A DNA stretch of 57,568 bases from Labilithrix sp. (GTDB taxonomy: Bacteria; Myxococcota_A; Polyangia; Polyangiales; Polyangiaceae), in the NCBI GenBank assembly GCA_019637195.1, contig JAHBWA010000045.1, forward strand, positions 1 to 57,568, written 5' to 3'. This document shows positions 9,073 through 18,026 of this stretch, one piece after another. Both the position numbers and the translations under genes were made by a program. Under the pieces are notes generated by a model. It made no database searches. It was not told the origin of the DNA and saw only the letters and a list, made by a program, of their open reading frames with translations. Within the stretch, counting starts at the first letter, position 1, and the number at the start of each line of letters is the position of its first letter.

Positions 9073-9372
9073 GACGCGCTCGCCACGTTACTACGCCCCT
9101 CGCGCGTACGGCAGCGTCCTCGCTCGAGCTCGCCCGGCTCGCGGACGACCGCTCCTTTTTTACCGGTCGGGCAGCCTCGAGTCGGCTTACCGGTAGGGCG
9201 GCCTCGCGTCAGCGCTCGAGCTCGCGCGTTCGCGCCGGGTCGCGGTCGTGGGTCGAACCTCGCCCGCGGAGGTCGCCCGCGCGACGAATCGTGGCGTGCG
9301 GGCATGGTCCGTGCGTCGGACCGACCCTACGTGCGATCGCGGCCGAGGGTGCCGCGGGAAAGGAGCGAGCGA
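9073..9372. other. Upstream region of the permease operon with a direct repeat
   Basis: No larger gene is seen. Two near-identical 20-bp blocks start with TTACCGGT (9160-9179 and 9187-9206), spaced 27 bp apart, each holding an ACCGGT palindrome. A T-run precedes the first. The position upstream of the leftward permease operon suggests a regulatory role, but none is proven. Confidence 0.45.
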
Positions 9373-9477
9373 ATGTTGCCGGTGAACACGAACACAGGGA
9401 TGGCAAGGCACGCGAGGACGGCGGGGCTGATCGTGGTCGCGCTGCTCGTCCTAGGCGTCCTCGCCGACATCGTCTGA
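9373..9477 (+). CDS. Possible 34-aa single-span membrane peptide
   Basis: ATG 9373 is preceded by AAAGGAG with 7-nt spacing, one of the best ribosome sites in the window. The product is a basic head (MLPVNTNTGMARHARTAG) followed by LIVVALLVLGVLADIV, a compact hydrophobic segment, then TGA. This is the pattern of a small inner-membrane protein. There is no homology evidence and it could be chance. It points toward the 3' end of the leftward YfhO-like gene. Confidence 0.4.
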   Translation: MLPVNTNTGMARHARTAGLIVVALLVLGVLADIV

Positions 9478-9553
9478 GCGGGCCGACAGGCTCCGCGGGT
9501 TCCGCCGACGCCTCGCGGCGTCGGGGATCGCGCTCGCGCCCAGCAGTGCGGCG

Positions 9554-11743
9554 TCAGGGATCGCGCTCGGGCTCGGACGCGTCGGCGGTCGGCTCGTCCT
9601 TCGGCGCGTCGGCGGTCGGCTCGTCCTTCGGCGCGTCGGCGGTCGGCTCGTCCTTCGGCGCGTCGGCGCCGGCGGATGCGGCACGATCGCCCGCGGACGC
9701 GTCCCCGTGCTCGGGCCGCGCCGCGGCGGGCTCCGGCGCCTCGCCCTGCCCGGGCTGCGGCGCTGCGGCGGCTGCCTCCCCCCGCTGCGCCTCCGCAGGC
9801 TCGTCGCCGGGCACGGGCGCGTCGGCCGGCCAGAGCGGGAGCGTGTCCCAGCGCGCGCGCTCGCGCTTCACCCAGCGGACGCCGTCGCGTCCGAGGACGA
9901 AGGCGACGCCGAGCAGCGACGTGAGCGAGACGAGGAGACAGAAGCCGAGGAACCGGTCCTTGTACGCGAGGACGACCACGTTCTTGCCGGCCGGCACGTC
10001 CACGGCGAGCAGCTTCTCCACGCTCTTGACGGCACCTACGCTGGTCCGCCACTGAGGCGCCCAGTTCTGGTTGACGAGCACGGTGGTCGGCTCCTTCGCG
10101 TCGACCTCGAGCGTGATCTCGTTCGGCGTCCACGCGAGGCGCTTCACGGTCGCCTTGCTCGGATCTTGCGGGTACTCCTCCTGTGCGAGATCGCCCCGCA
10201 GCAGCGCCGACTCGGGCAGCGGGTTGCCGGCGACGCAGTAGAGCGAGCCCATGTTCGCCGTGGTGAACAGGTGCACGTCGCGCCGATTCCCGCGGCTCTG
10301 CTTGAAGGGAGCGTCATGATCCCGCGGCCCCTCCTGCACGTACATCGTGCCGGGGCGAATACGCACACCGGTCAAGATCTCCTCGGCGAACGGCAGCGCG
10401 ACGCGCGAGTACATGAGGAAGGCCGCGAGCCCCACCATGATCCAACCGATCTCGGCCGGGTACGGGACCGGCGCGCGTCCGAAGGTGCGCAGCCGCCAGT
10501 CGAAGAGCCGCTCCCACGCGCGCCTGGCCGCGGCGGGGATCGCGTCCTCGAGGCGCGTGACCCCGCGCGAGGCCGCGACGCTCGCGAAGAGGAGGACGCC
10601 GACCATGAAGCGATCGGGGAAGCGGAGCTGCCCGAAGATCGGCAGCGACTTCAAGATGTGGAACGGCGACGAGTCGCTGAAGTCGCCCATCGCCAGCGCG
10701 AAGAAGAGCAGCGCCCCGCCGAAGAACACCCCCGCGGCCAGGTCCGCCGTGACGACGCCGACGAGCGCCAGCACCAGGACGACCGAGTAGCGCGCCCAGA
10801 AGCCGGTGAACATCTCCGCCGCCGTGTGGATCTCGACCGGCGTGAACACGCGCGGGAACTGCACGAGGAAGGAGAGCGTCGGGATCATCTTGCCCGCGCA
10901 CAGACCGAGAGCGACGACGCCGATCGTCGAGGCCGCGACCCACGGTGCGAGCCAGGGGGCACGGAGGACCTGCAGCCAGCGTCGGGCACGGGGGCCGTCC
11001 TCCGCGAGCTCCACGCTCCGTACGCTGCTTCGCCGGAAGAACCCGTGGAGGCTCATCGCGATCGTGACGTAGCCGACCGAGAGCATCGCGTAGGGCGTGG
11101 GGTAGGTCCCCGCCGAAAGGACGATCCACGCGACGAAGAACCCACCGAGCAGGCGCGCGCGCCGGACGCGCTCCGTGCGCGCCACCCCGACGACGGACTC
11201 GTCAGCGGGACCAAGCGTGCCCTCGAGGAGGAAGTAGAGGATGAGCGGAATGAGCTCGAAGCCGAGGAAGTTGACCCACCCATCGTGGATGAAGCTCACG
11301 AAGCGCTCGCACGTGCCGTAGACGACGGCGGCAAACGTGGCGCCCACCGCCGAGGCGTTGAGCCGGCGGCACAGGCGGTACATGCCCTCGAACCCGAGGA
11401 CGACGAGCAGCATGATCGCGAGCCGGCGCCCGTGAGACACGCCGAACACGAGTCGCAGGAGGAAGTCGGGGCCCAGGAACGGGTCCTCCGGCGCCGCGAT
11501 GCCGACGGTGCCTCCGCACCAGTACGGGTTCCACGCGGGGAGCTGGTGGTACCGGAGCAGGGTCAACCGATCCGACTGCTCCCAGGAGTAGAACTGATGG
11601 TCGTCCATCCAGTCAGCGACCTTGAAGGGATCGCTCAGGATGCCCTCGTGGCTGAAGGCGGCCACCGTCACCCAGAGGATGAGGCGCAGCGCCATGAACG
11701 ACATGACGCGGTCGGGCCAGCGCAGCGTCGCCTTGCCGATCAT
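9554..11743 (-). CDS. YfhO-like polytopic membrane protein
   Basis: 729 aa. Many hydrophobic spans fill the first two thirds, with WNPYWCGGTVG and PEDPFLGPDFLLRL between early spans, as in YfhO and related GT-C-like membrane proteins that act in cell-envelope glycosylation. The late domain VNQNWAPQWRTSVG...VDVPAGKNVVVLAYKDR is the extracytoplasmic beta-domain typical of YfhO. The C-terminal tail is Pro/Ala/Glu-rich with nine-residue repeats (DAPKDEPTA). ATG 11743 is preferred over upstream in-frame codons because it lies 4 nt after the stop of the preceding gene. The donor lipid and acceptor are unknown. Confidence 0.82.
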   Translation of the reverse strand: MIGKATLRWPDRVMSFMALRLILWVTVAAFSHEGILSDPFKVADWMDDHQFYSWEQSDRLTLLRYHQLPAWNPYWCGGTVGIAAPEDPFLGPDFLLRLVFGVSHGRRLAIMLLVVLGFEGMYRLCRRLNASAVGATFAAVVYGTCERFVSFIHDGWVNFLGFELIPLILYFLLEGTLGPADESVVGVARTERVRRARLLGGFFVAWIVLSAGTYPTPYAMLSVGYVTIAMSLHGFFRRSSVRSVELAEDGPRARRWLQVLRAPWLAPWVAASTIGVVALGLCAGKMIPTLSFLVQFPRVFTPVEIHTAAEMFTGFWARYSVVLVLALVGVVTADLAAGVFFGGALLFFALAMGDFSDSSPFHILKSLPIFGQLRFPDRFMVGVLLFASVAASRGVTRLEDAIPAAARRAWERLFDWRLRTFGRAPVPYPAEIGWIMVGLAAFLMYSRVALPFAEEILTGVRIRPGTMYVQEGPRDHDAPFKQSRGNRRDVHLFTTANMGSLYCVAGNPLPESALLRGDLAQEEYPQDPSKATVKRLAWTPNEITLEVDAKEPTTVLVNQNWAPQWRTSVGAVKSVEKLLAVDVPAGKNVVVLAYKDRFLGFCLLVSLTSLLGVAFVLGRDGVRWVKRERARWDTLPLWPADAPVPGDEPAEAQRGEAAAAAPQPGQGEAPEPAAARPEHGDASAGDRAASAGADAPKDEPTADAPKDEPTADAPKDEPTADASEPERDP
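9581..9661. repeat. 27-bp tandem repeat, three copies, in the YfhO-like gene tail
   Basis: Three exact 27-bp copies (9581-9607, 9608-9634, 9635-9661) encode DAPKDEPTA units near the C-terminus of the membrane protein. Confidence 0.9.
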
Positions 11744-11747
11744 CGCG

Positions 11748-12356
11748 TCACCAGTTCGACCGGATGTCGAGCGCAGGGGTCGTGGCCGGCAGGGGCTTGC
11801 CATCCGGTCCGGGCCACCGCTCGCGGATCCCCTCGTCGAGCACGAGATAGGTCTGCGTCAGCGAGATCTTGTGCTTGGCGGCCGCGGCCCGGACGGCGAC
11901 GCGCTCGTAGTGACCGCGATCGTCCTCGCGAGACCAGAGGTGGCCCTTCCACGTGTTGGCCTGGATCGCGCGGGCGCGCTCGGCGAGCTCCGCGGTCGCG
12001 AGCTCGGCGAAGATCTGGCGCCGCGTGCGCTCCGGGAGGCGGAAGCGATAATCGTCGATTTCCTCGGTGGGGATCGCCGGGAGCGGCTTCGCCGAGAGGA
12101 GCGGGAACGTCGCCGCCTCGACGCGGCGCCACAGCACGAAGAGCGCGATGCCGATCGCCACGCAGCGCACGCCCCAGGCCGCCTTCGACCCCGGCCTCGC
12201 CGCGAAGTCGAACATACGGACGTACGGGAGCACCTTCCGTCCCTCGCGCAGCGCGGCGGGCACCTCCGGCTCACCCTCCTCGTGGACGCGTGCTGCTCGC
12301 GCGTCGCGAGCAGGCGATGCCTCCTCACCGGCGCTGGGCCGCTCGTCGCCGCTCAT
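11748..12356 (-). CDS. Single-span membrane protein of unknown function, partner of the YfhO-like protein
   Basis: 202 aa from ATG 12356; a TTG further upstream at 12392 is in frame but unlikely. The N-terminus is hydrophilic, a span WGVRCVAIGIALFVLWR lies about residues 72-90, and a charged extracytoplasmic domain follows (FRLPERTRRQIFAELATAEL, NTWKGHLWSREDDRGHYERV, KISLTQTYLVLDEGIRERW). No known domain is recognised. Its stop is 4 nt before the YfhO-like start, so the two are almost certainly co-translated and probably work together. Confidence 0.78.
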   Translation of the reverse strand: MSGDERPSAGEEASPARDARAARVHEEGEPEVPAALREGRKVLPYVRMFDFAARPGSKAAWGVRCVAIGIALFVLWRRVEAATFPLLSAKPLPAIPTEEIDDYRFRLPERTRRQIFAELATAELAERARAIQANTWKGHLWSREDDRGHYERVAVRAAAAKHKISLTQTYLVLDEGIRERWPGPDGKPLPATTPALDIRSNW

Positions 12357-12449
12357 CGGCTCGGATCTAGATGAGTCCCAGGGGGGGCGCAAGCGCGCGT
12401 GCGTCGCGGGAGCGTCGTCGAGCTCAGGGAGGGGGAATCCGGCGGCGCG

Positions 12450-13175
12450 TCAGCGACGGCGCCGGGTCCGCCGTCGCAGATCGAGGAGCTCGCGGCTCAT
12501 CCTCCACCCGTCGCTCACGACCGAGACCGAGCTCTCGTGTGGGTTGTGGTCGACGACGATCGGGAGCTCGACGACGCTCCCTCCTCGCGCGAGGTGCAGG
12601 GTCGCGAGCTCGAGCGAGCAGAGGTAGTGATCGTAGACGAGCTCGGCCGCCAGCCGCTGGGCAAGCGAGGTCCGCAGGATCAAGCTGCCTTGAGAGTCGC
12701 CCGGGGTGCCCCACCCGAGGAGGATTCGGCGAAGCGTCAAGAACGTGAGCGACGCGATCCTCCGCTTGAGCGGGAGCCCGACGAGCCGCGAGTCGGGATG
12801 GGCCTTCGAGCCGATCGCGAAATCGGGGCGGCCCGCCTTCTCGAACGCGATCACATCGGACCAGCCGAAGGGGAGATCGTCCGCGGAGAGGATCACGAAG
12901 GGCTCGCGCGCTTCACGGATGCCGAGCTTGTAGCCGGCACCGATGCCCTTGTTCGTCGTGTCGACGAAGCGCACCTCCGGCTTGCTACCCTCACGCGGCG
13001 CGCAGAGCATATCCACCCGCTCGCGCGCGTCGGGCGAGAGCGGGACACCGTTGTGAGCGAGCAGCACCTCGCGAACGGCGTGCGTCGGGCCGCCCTCGTC
13101 GCGCGCGCGGCGGACCGTCTCACCGATCGAGGTGAGGTCCGTATGGAAAGGAAGCACGAGCGTGTAGGCGGTCAC
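12450..13175 (-). CDS. Family 2 glycosyltransferase
   Basis: 241 aa. The N-terminal fold TLVLPFHTDLTSIGETV...VLLAHNGVPLS and the acidic metal-binding segment ILSADDLPFGWSD are GT-A features. GSKAHPDSRLVGLPLKRRIAS and GDSQGSLILRT resemble the dolichyl- or undecaprenyl-phosphate glucosyltransferase branch (ALG5-like), where a DtQ-G motif follows. It is therefore likely to move a sugar from a nucleotide donor to a lipid carrier or glycan at the cytoplasmic face. GTG 13175 has GGAG 7 nt upstream. Its neighbours point to envelope glycan or lipid assembly. Confidence 0.85.
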   Translation of the reverse strand: MTAYTLVLPFHTDLTSIGETVRRARDEGGPTHAVREVLLAHNGVPLSPDARERVDMLCAPREGSKPEVRFVDTTNKGIGAGYKLGIREAREPFVILSADDLPFGWSDVIAFEKAGRPDFAIGSKAHPDSRLVGLPLKRRIASLTFLTLRRILLGWGTPGDSQGSLILRTSLAQRLAAELVYDHYLCSLELATLHLARGGSVVELPIVVDHNPHESSVSVVSDGWRMSRELLDLRRRTRRRR

Positions 13176-13602
13176 GTCAGCGCTCCGCCTCCGCTCCGTC
13201 GGCGCGGCCGATGGCGGAATCCCGGCTTGCAGGCTCGAGCGGACGGGTCCTCGTGGTCATGCGGACGCGCGTACGATACTCGCCCAAGCGCGTCCGGCGC
13301 CAGGTATGGAAACGCGGCGCAGAGACGAACGCACGACCGACCGACCGCTCTCGCGCGGGCCGTACAGGGGCTCGAGGGCGGCGCGGGCCGACGACCAGCC
13401 TCCAGCACGCGACCGACGCGTGATAGCCGCGCCGACGTCGGCCTCTTGCTCGACACGGCCGACGTTGAAGCGTCCGACGAGACTGTGTATTGCTCGGCGC
13501 GTTGAGCTCTCTCCGCGGATCACGGTCAGCGGCCTCGTCGGAGCGGCGTCTCGCGCGAGCGCGCCGCCCTCGCGGAGCCGCCCCAGGCTGCCGACGCGAA
13601 CG
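13176..13602. other. Divergent promoter region between glycosyltransferase and flippase-like gene
   Basis: About 430 bases with no convincing gene. The frame of the rightward membrane protein stays open through it, but codon use is irregular and there is no signal-like start, so I treat it as non-coding. It presumably holds promoters for both genes; no clear hexamers were found. Confidence 0.4.
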
Positions 13603-14640
13603 GTGGTCCCGTTGACGCGCGCGCCATCGTCCCGGCGCAACGCCGTCCTCTTCGCGGTCAAGGCGGGCGCCGCCGCGCTCCTCATCGGCTGGCTCGTGCG
13701 GAGCGGCAACCTCGATCTCCGCGCGCTCCGCGTGCTCGTCGATCGTCCGTCCCTGCTCGCGATGGATCTCGGCCTCTTCGCCCTCGGGGCGACGGTCGCC
13801 ACGCTCCGCTTCCGCGTCCTCTTGGGCCTCGCGGACGTGGCGGTGCCGTTCTTCACGGTGCTCCGGCTGCAGATGACCGCGTTCTTCTTCAACACGGTCA
13901 TCCCCGGCAGCGTCGGCGGCGATCTCGTGAAGGCGCTCTACGTCGCCCGGGACGCGCCCAAGGAGAAGCGGACGACGATCCTGCTCATCGCCTTCGTCGA
14001 GCGTCTGCTCGGGCTCGTCGCGCTCGTCCTCATGGGGACGCTCGTCACGCTCGCGCGACCCGCCATCTGGTCCGATCCGCTCCTCCGGCCGCTCGCCTCG
14101 GTCGTCGCGGCGCTCGGCGGCGCGACGCTGTTCGGCGGCGCGCTCGCGCTGGTCATCGTCCGCAAGGCCGGCGCGCGGCTCGACGCCTACACGAGCGGGC
14201 CCTCGAAGCTCAGCAAGCTCCTGAACCAGCTCGTCGCGTCGATGCGCCTGCTCTCGGCGGGGCCGCAGCGCCTCCTCGTCGCTCTTGCGCTCTCGATGGC
14301 GTTCCACGCGCTCGGGATGGCGTTCTTCACGGTCCTGACCAAGGCGCTCCTCGACCGCGACGTCCCGTACTCGTCGGTCGCGACGGTGTTCCCTCTCGGC
14401 CTCCTCACGCTGGCGCTGCCGATCTCGCCGTCGGGGCTCGGCGTCGGCCACGTCGCGTTCAAGCGGCTCTTCGAGGCGATCGGGCTCGCGGGCGGCGCCA
14501 CGGTGTTCAACGTCTACCTCCTGGGACAGATCGTGCCGGGCTTGCTCGGCGTCTTCCCGTTCCTCTCGCTCCGGCGCCGCGGCGAGCTGCCGACGGGCGA
14601 GGCGACGGAGGACACCACGACCGCGCCCCCTCCGCGCTGA
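13603..14640 (+). CDS. Lysylphosphatidylglycerol synthase-like transmembrane protein (UPF0104 type)
   Basis: 345 aa from GTG 13603. The N-terminal RRNAVLFAVKAGAAALLIGWLV, FFFNTVIPGSVGGDLVKALYVARD and the late LALPISPSGLGVGHVAFKRLF are signatures of the LPG_synthase_TM family, the flippase-like domain of MprF and AglD. No aminoacyl-transfer domain is present, so it is the stand-alone membrane form, often beside glycosyltransferases and thought to move or assist glycolipids. The frame is open upstream to 13306, so the start is uncertain; 13603 gives the usual family length. Confidence 0.87.
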   Translation: MVPLTRAPSSRRNAVLFAVKAGAAALLIGWLVRSGNLDLRALRVLVDRPSLLAMDLGLFALGATVATLRFRVLLGLADVAVPFFTVLRLQMTAFFFNTVIPGSVGGDLVKALYVARDAPKEKRTTILLIAFVERLLGLVALVLMGTLVTLARPAIWSDPLLRPLASVVAALGGATLFGGALALVIVRKAGARLDAYTSGPSKLSKLLNQLVASMRLLSAGPQRLLVALALSMAFHALGMAFFTVLTKALLDRDVPYSSVATVFPLGLLTLALPISPSGLGVGHVAFKRLFEAIGLAGGATVFNVYLLGQIVPGLLGVFPFLSLRRRGELPTGEATEDTTTAPPPR

Positions 14641-14755
14641 TCTCGTCGCGACGGCGAGCGCCGCGCCGGCGGGCTCCCCGCGTCGTCGGGCGCGAGCGCC
14701 GCGTGCGGCGCGATCGACCGGGAGTCGCTCCCCGCGTCGTGGGGCTGCGACGCGG

Positions 14756-16018
14756 TCAGCCGGGACGCGCCGCGAGCGCGCGCGCGTGATCGAGCACCGC
14801 GCGCGCGTCGCGATCGAGCAGGACCGCCTCCTCGAGGCGCGGATCGACGATGTCACGCTCGATCCGGAAGAGCATCGGCTCCCACGGCCACGGATCGACG
14901 CTCGCGAGCTGGCGCTGCGCGACGTCGTCGTTCGGGTGCGCCGCGAAGAACCCGTCGGCGCGCATCTTGTCGACCGCGGGCACCGTCGTCGGGAGGTACC
15001 CGGTGCGCGTCGAGACGTACGCCGCCTGCTCGGTCTCGCAGAAGAACCGAAGGAAGCGCGCCGCGGCGGCCTTCTCGTCGTCGGGCGCCTGGCGAACGAC
15101 GACGAAGAACGTGCCGCCCGTCGGCACCGAAGCGCGGACGTCGCGCGGGAGCGGCGCGGCGACCACCGGGAATTTCGCGCTATCCTCCAGGTAGCGGATG
15201 TACGCCGTCGAGGTCCAGATGAACGCCGCGCGCCCGCCGAGGAAGTCCTGGTTCGTGACGTTCCAGGCGTCGTAGTCGCGGCCCGGCGGCGGGCGCATCA
15301 CGCGCTCGCGGTGGATCAGGTCCTGCCAGAGCCGGAGCGCGCGGACGCCGGCCTCGCCGCCGAGCGTCGGTCGGCCCTCGGCGTCGAAGACGGAGCCGCC
15401 GGCCTGCCCGACCAGCGCGACCCAGAACCACCACGAGATCGGCACCTCGTGTCCCCAGCGCTCGCCCGGCCGCGTGAGCGCCCGCGCCATGCGGCGGAGA
15501 TCGTCCCAGGTCTCGGGCGGGCGGAGCCCCTCCTTCGCGAAGAGCTCGCCGTTGCAGTACATGAGCGGCGTCGAGCGGTTGAGCGGAACGCCGTAGAGCG
15601 GGACGCGGCTCCCTCCGTGGAACGCGCCCGCTTGCCCGAGCGCCGGGACGAACGGGATCTCCTTCATCCCCGCGTAGGCGTCGAGCGGCTCGAGGGTGTT
15701 CGCGCGCGCCAGGTACGGCACGACCTCGGCGATGACGTGGCTCAGCGCGGGGGCGGCCTTGGCGGCGATGGCCGTCCTCAGCTTCGCGAGCGACTCGAAG
15801 TAGTCGCCCTGGTAGGTCGCCTCGACGCGGACGTCGTCCTGGGTCGCGTGGAAACGGCGGATGATCTCGAGGAGCACCTCGCGGTTGCGCCCGCCGAGCG
15901 AGTACCAGAAGCGGAGCTTCACCCGGCCACGCTCGTCGCGCTGCGGACGGCGGCAGCCCGCCGCGAGGGCCGCTCCGCCCGCGAGGAGCGCCCGGCGCCC
16001 GATGCGCGCGCGCGTCAT
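14756..16018 (-). CDS. UgpB-like extracellular solute-binding protein (family 1)
   Basis: 420 aa. A Tat-like head RARIGRRALLAGGAALAAGC gives a lipoprotein with Cys at about residue 22. KLRFWYSLGGRNREVLLEIIRRFHATQDDVRVEATYQGDY, YGVPLNRSTPLMYCNGELF and RAAFIWTSTAYIRYLED follow the UgpB/glycerol-3-phosphate-binding protein pattern. It captures a ligand outside the membrane for an ABC importer. ATG 16018 overlaps the ATPase stop by 4 nt (ATGA). The true ligand may be a sugar, a glycerophosphodiester or another phosphorylated compound. Confidence 0.93.
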   Translation of the reverse strand: MTRARIGRRALLAGGAALAAGCRRPQRDERGRVKLRFWYSLGGRNREVLLEIIRRFHATQDDVRVEATYQGDYFESLAKLRTAIAAKAAPALSHVIAEVVPYLARANTLEPLDAYAGMKEIPFVPALGQAGAFHGGSRVPLYGVPLNRSTPLMYCNGELFAKEGLRPPETWDDLRRMARALTRPGERWGHEVPISWWFWVALVGQAGGSVFDAEGRPTLGGEAGVRALRLWQDLIHRERVMRPPPGRDYDAWNVTNQDFLGGRAAFIWTSTAYIRYLEDSAKFPVVAAPLPRDVRASVPTGGTFFVVVRQAPDDEKAAAARFLRFFCETEQAAYVSTRTGYLPTTVPAVDKMRADGFFAAHPNDDVAQRQLASVDPWPWEPMLFRIERDIVDPRLEEAVLLDRDARAVLDHARALAARPG

Positions 16019-17265
16019 GGGAGGCGCGCGCCCGCCCCGGCGGCGTCGAAGAAGTGGAGCTTCGCGCCGGCGAGCGACACGTGGACCGCCGCGCCCTTGT
16101 CGCGCGGGTCGAAGCCGGACGCGCGCGCGCGGAGCTCGACGTCGCCGGCGCGCAGGACGAAGTTGGTCTCCGCGCCGAGCGGCTCCGCGAGAGCGACCTC
16201 GAGCTTCGTCGCGCCCTGGTCGCCCGCGCCGACGAGCCGAACGTCCTCCGGCCGCACGCCGACCACGACGCGCTCGGGCAGCCGCCTGCCCGCCGGCGCG
16301 GCGAGCGTGAAGGGCCCGCACGCGATCGCCCCGTCCGCCACCGTGCCCGCGAGCAGGTTCATCTTCGGGGCGCCGATGAACGTCGCGACGAAGCTCGTCG
16401 CCGGCGCCTCGTAGATCGTCCGAGGCGGCGCGACCTGCTGGATCTCGCCCTTGTTCATGATGCAGATGCGGTCGGCGAGCGTCATCGCCTCGACCTGATC
16501 GTGCGTGACGTAGATCGCCGTGACGCCGAGCTCGCGGACGAGCACCCCGATCTCGACGCGCAGCTCCTGGCGGAGGGCAGCGTCCAGGTTCGAGAGCGGC
16601 TCGTCGAAGAGGAACACGCGCGGGCGCCGGACGATCGCCCGGCCCATCGCGACGCGCTGGCGCTCGCCGCCGGAGAGCTCGGACGGGAGGCGATCCATCA
16701 GGCGGCCGAGCGAAAGGAGCTCGGCCGCCTCGTTCGAGCGCTTCCTCCGCTCGACGGGATCGACCTTGCGCATCTTCAGCGGGAACTCCATGTTCTCGCG
16801 CACCGTCATCGTCGGGTAGAGCGCGTAGCCCTGGAAGACCATCGCCACGTCGCGGTCCTGCGGCGCGACGCCGGCCATCGACTTGCCGCCGATCCGGACG
16901 GCGCCCGCGTCGGCCTCCTCGAGACCGGCGACGATCCGGAGCGTCGTCGACTTCCCGCAGCCCGACGGACCAACGACGACGACGAGCTCCCCCTTCGCGA
17001 CGCCGAGCGAGATCCCGCGGAGCGCGGCGCCCTCCCCTCGCTCGAAGCGCTTGGTCACGCCGTCGAGCTCGACCTCGAGCGCCCGCGAGCGCGCGTCGAC
17101 CGCGGGCGCGTCCCCGCTGCGCGCCGCCTCACGGTCGCGCTCCGCAGCGCCCGCCGCCTCTCCGTCGCGCTCCGCAGCGTCACCCGCCGCCGCTGCCTCA
17201 CGGTCGCGCTCCGCAGCGTCACCCGCCGCCGCTTCTCCGTCGCGCGCCGCCCCCGCGGTCGTCAC
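16015..17265 (-). CDS. ABC importer ATPase, MalK/UgpC family, with repeat-rich N-terminal extension
   Basis: 416 aa. Walker A GPSGCGKST, Q-loop MVFQGYALYP, signature LSGGERQR, Walker B VFLFDEPLSNLD and H-loop YVTHDQVEAM are all intact. The C-terminal regulatory region contains VVGVRPEDVRL, a TOBE/MalK feature. The first ~70 residues are unusual: an Ala/Glu/Asp/Arg-rich repeat (AAGDAAERDREA type) before the normal start of the domain. GTG 17265 overlaps the nucleotidyltransferase stop by 4 nt (GTGA). The usual partner permeases are missing from the operon; those at 7.4-9.1 kb fit. Confidence 0.95.
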   Translation of the reverse strand: MTTAGAARDGEAAAGDAAERDREAAAAGDAAERDGEAAGAAERDREAARSGDAPAVDARSRALEVELDGVTKRFERGEGAALRGISLGVAKGELVVVVGPSGCGKSTTLRIVAGLEEADAGAVRIGGKSMAGVAPQDRDVAMVFQGYALYPTMTVRENMEFPLKMRKVDPVERRKRSNEAAELLSLGRLMDRLPSELSGGERQRVAMGRAIVRRPRVFLFDEPLSNLDAALRQELRVEIGVLVRELGVTAIYVTHDQVEAMTLADRICIMNKGEIQQVAPPRTIYEAPATSFVATFIGAPKMNLLAGTVADGAIACGPFTLAAPAGRRLPERVVVGVRPEDVRLVGAGDQGATKLEVALAEPLGAETNFVLRAGDVELRARASGFDPRDKGAAVHVSLAGAKLHFFDAAGAGARLP

Positions 17266-18017
17266 GATCCGCCTTGCCACCAGGTCTCGGCGAGCGACAG
17301 ATCCTCGAGCGTGTCGAGCTCCATGTAGCCGCCGGGCGTGTCGACGCGGTGGAAGACGGCGCCGCGCTCGATCATCCACTGCCACAGGTGGATCAGGTAC
17401 GCCTTCTGGAACGGTCGGTCGCCGAGCGTCGGGCACGTGGCCTTCGCCTCGTCGTAGGCGGCGAGCATCTCCTTGGCGCCGTCGGCCGTGAGCTTGGCGA
17501 CGCCGATGAACTCGCCGGAGGCGGCCTCGCTCGCGATCGTGCGCGACAGCTCGACGACGCGGTCGCCGTCGGCGCGCATCTTCTCGGCGTCCGTCTCGGG
17601 GTGGTGCGCGCGGCGGACGTAGCGCCTTCGCCAGTCCGTGTCGCAGACGAGGACCTTGTCGTGCTTCGCGGCGACGACGTCCTTCACCGCGCTGCCGCGG
17701 TAGACGATGTCCGTGTACGACGAGAGGAAGCCGCCGCCGAGGTAGTCGCGCGCGTAGACGAGCGACTCGAGGATGTTGTTGTTCTCCCAGTCGCGGTTCT
17801 CGACGTAGGTAAACTCCGGGTAGCGCGACCGGAGGACGTCGCCGCGATAGCCGCAGACGAAGACGACGTCGCGCCGCGTGAACCCGGCCTCGGCGAGCGC
17901 GTCGAGGATCCAGTCGAGCATCGGGCGTCCCATCACGGACACGAGCGTCTTCGGGATCTCGTCGGTCCTGTGTTCGAGGCGGCTACCTCTGCCGGCGCCA
18001 ATGAGGACGGGACGCAT
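17262..18017 (-). CDS. Sugar-phosphate/phosphocholine-type nucleotidyltransferase (LicC-like)
   Basis: 251 aa, cytoplasmic. The nucleotide-binding signature is GAGRGSRLEHRTDEIPKTL. The block YPEFTYVENRDWENNNILESLVYA matches the LicC/phosphocholine cytidylyltransferase-like branch, where an N-rich NN(I/Y) motif follows the predicted strand; the end GGYMELDTLEDLSLAETWW matches its E-(I/L)-DT-x-DL-x-A motif. It probably forms an NDP- or CDP-activated compound from a phosphorylated substrate; phosphocholine, glycerol-phosphate and hexose-phosphate are all possible. It is the first gene of an overlapping operon with an importer ATPase and binding protein, which links it to the imported compound. 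Confidence 0.9.
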   Translation of the reverse strand: MRPVLIGAGRGSRLEHRTDEIPKTLVSVMGRPMLDWILDALAEAGFTRRDVVFVCGYRGDVLRSRYPEFTYVENRDWENNNILESLVYARDYLGGGFLSSYTDIVYRGSAVKDVVAAKHDKVLVCDTDWRRRYVRRAHHPETDAEKMRADGDRVVELSRTIASEAASGEFIGVAKLTADGAKEMLAAYDEAKATCPTLGDRPFQKAYLIHLWQWMIERGAVFHRVDTPGGYMELDTLEDLSLAETWWQGGS

Positions 18018-18026
18018 GGTGAAGGC

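Noticed and set aside
9069..9305. 78-aa leftward open frame before the permease operon
   Set aside because: Arg/Pro/Gly-rich shadow with no start signal; the DNA holds direct repeats instead.
9707..12370. 887-aa rightward open frame opposite the YfhO-like operon
   Set aside because: Arg/Glu/His-rich composition typical of antisense of GC-rich membrane genes; the minus strand encodes recognisable spans.
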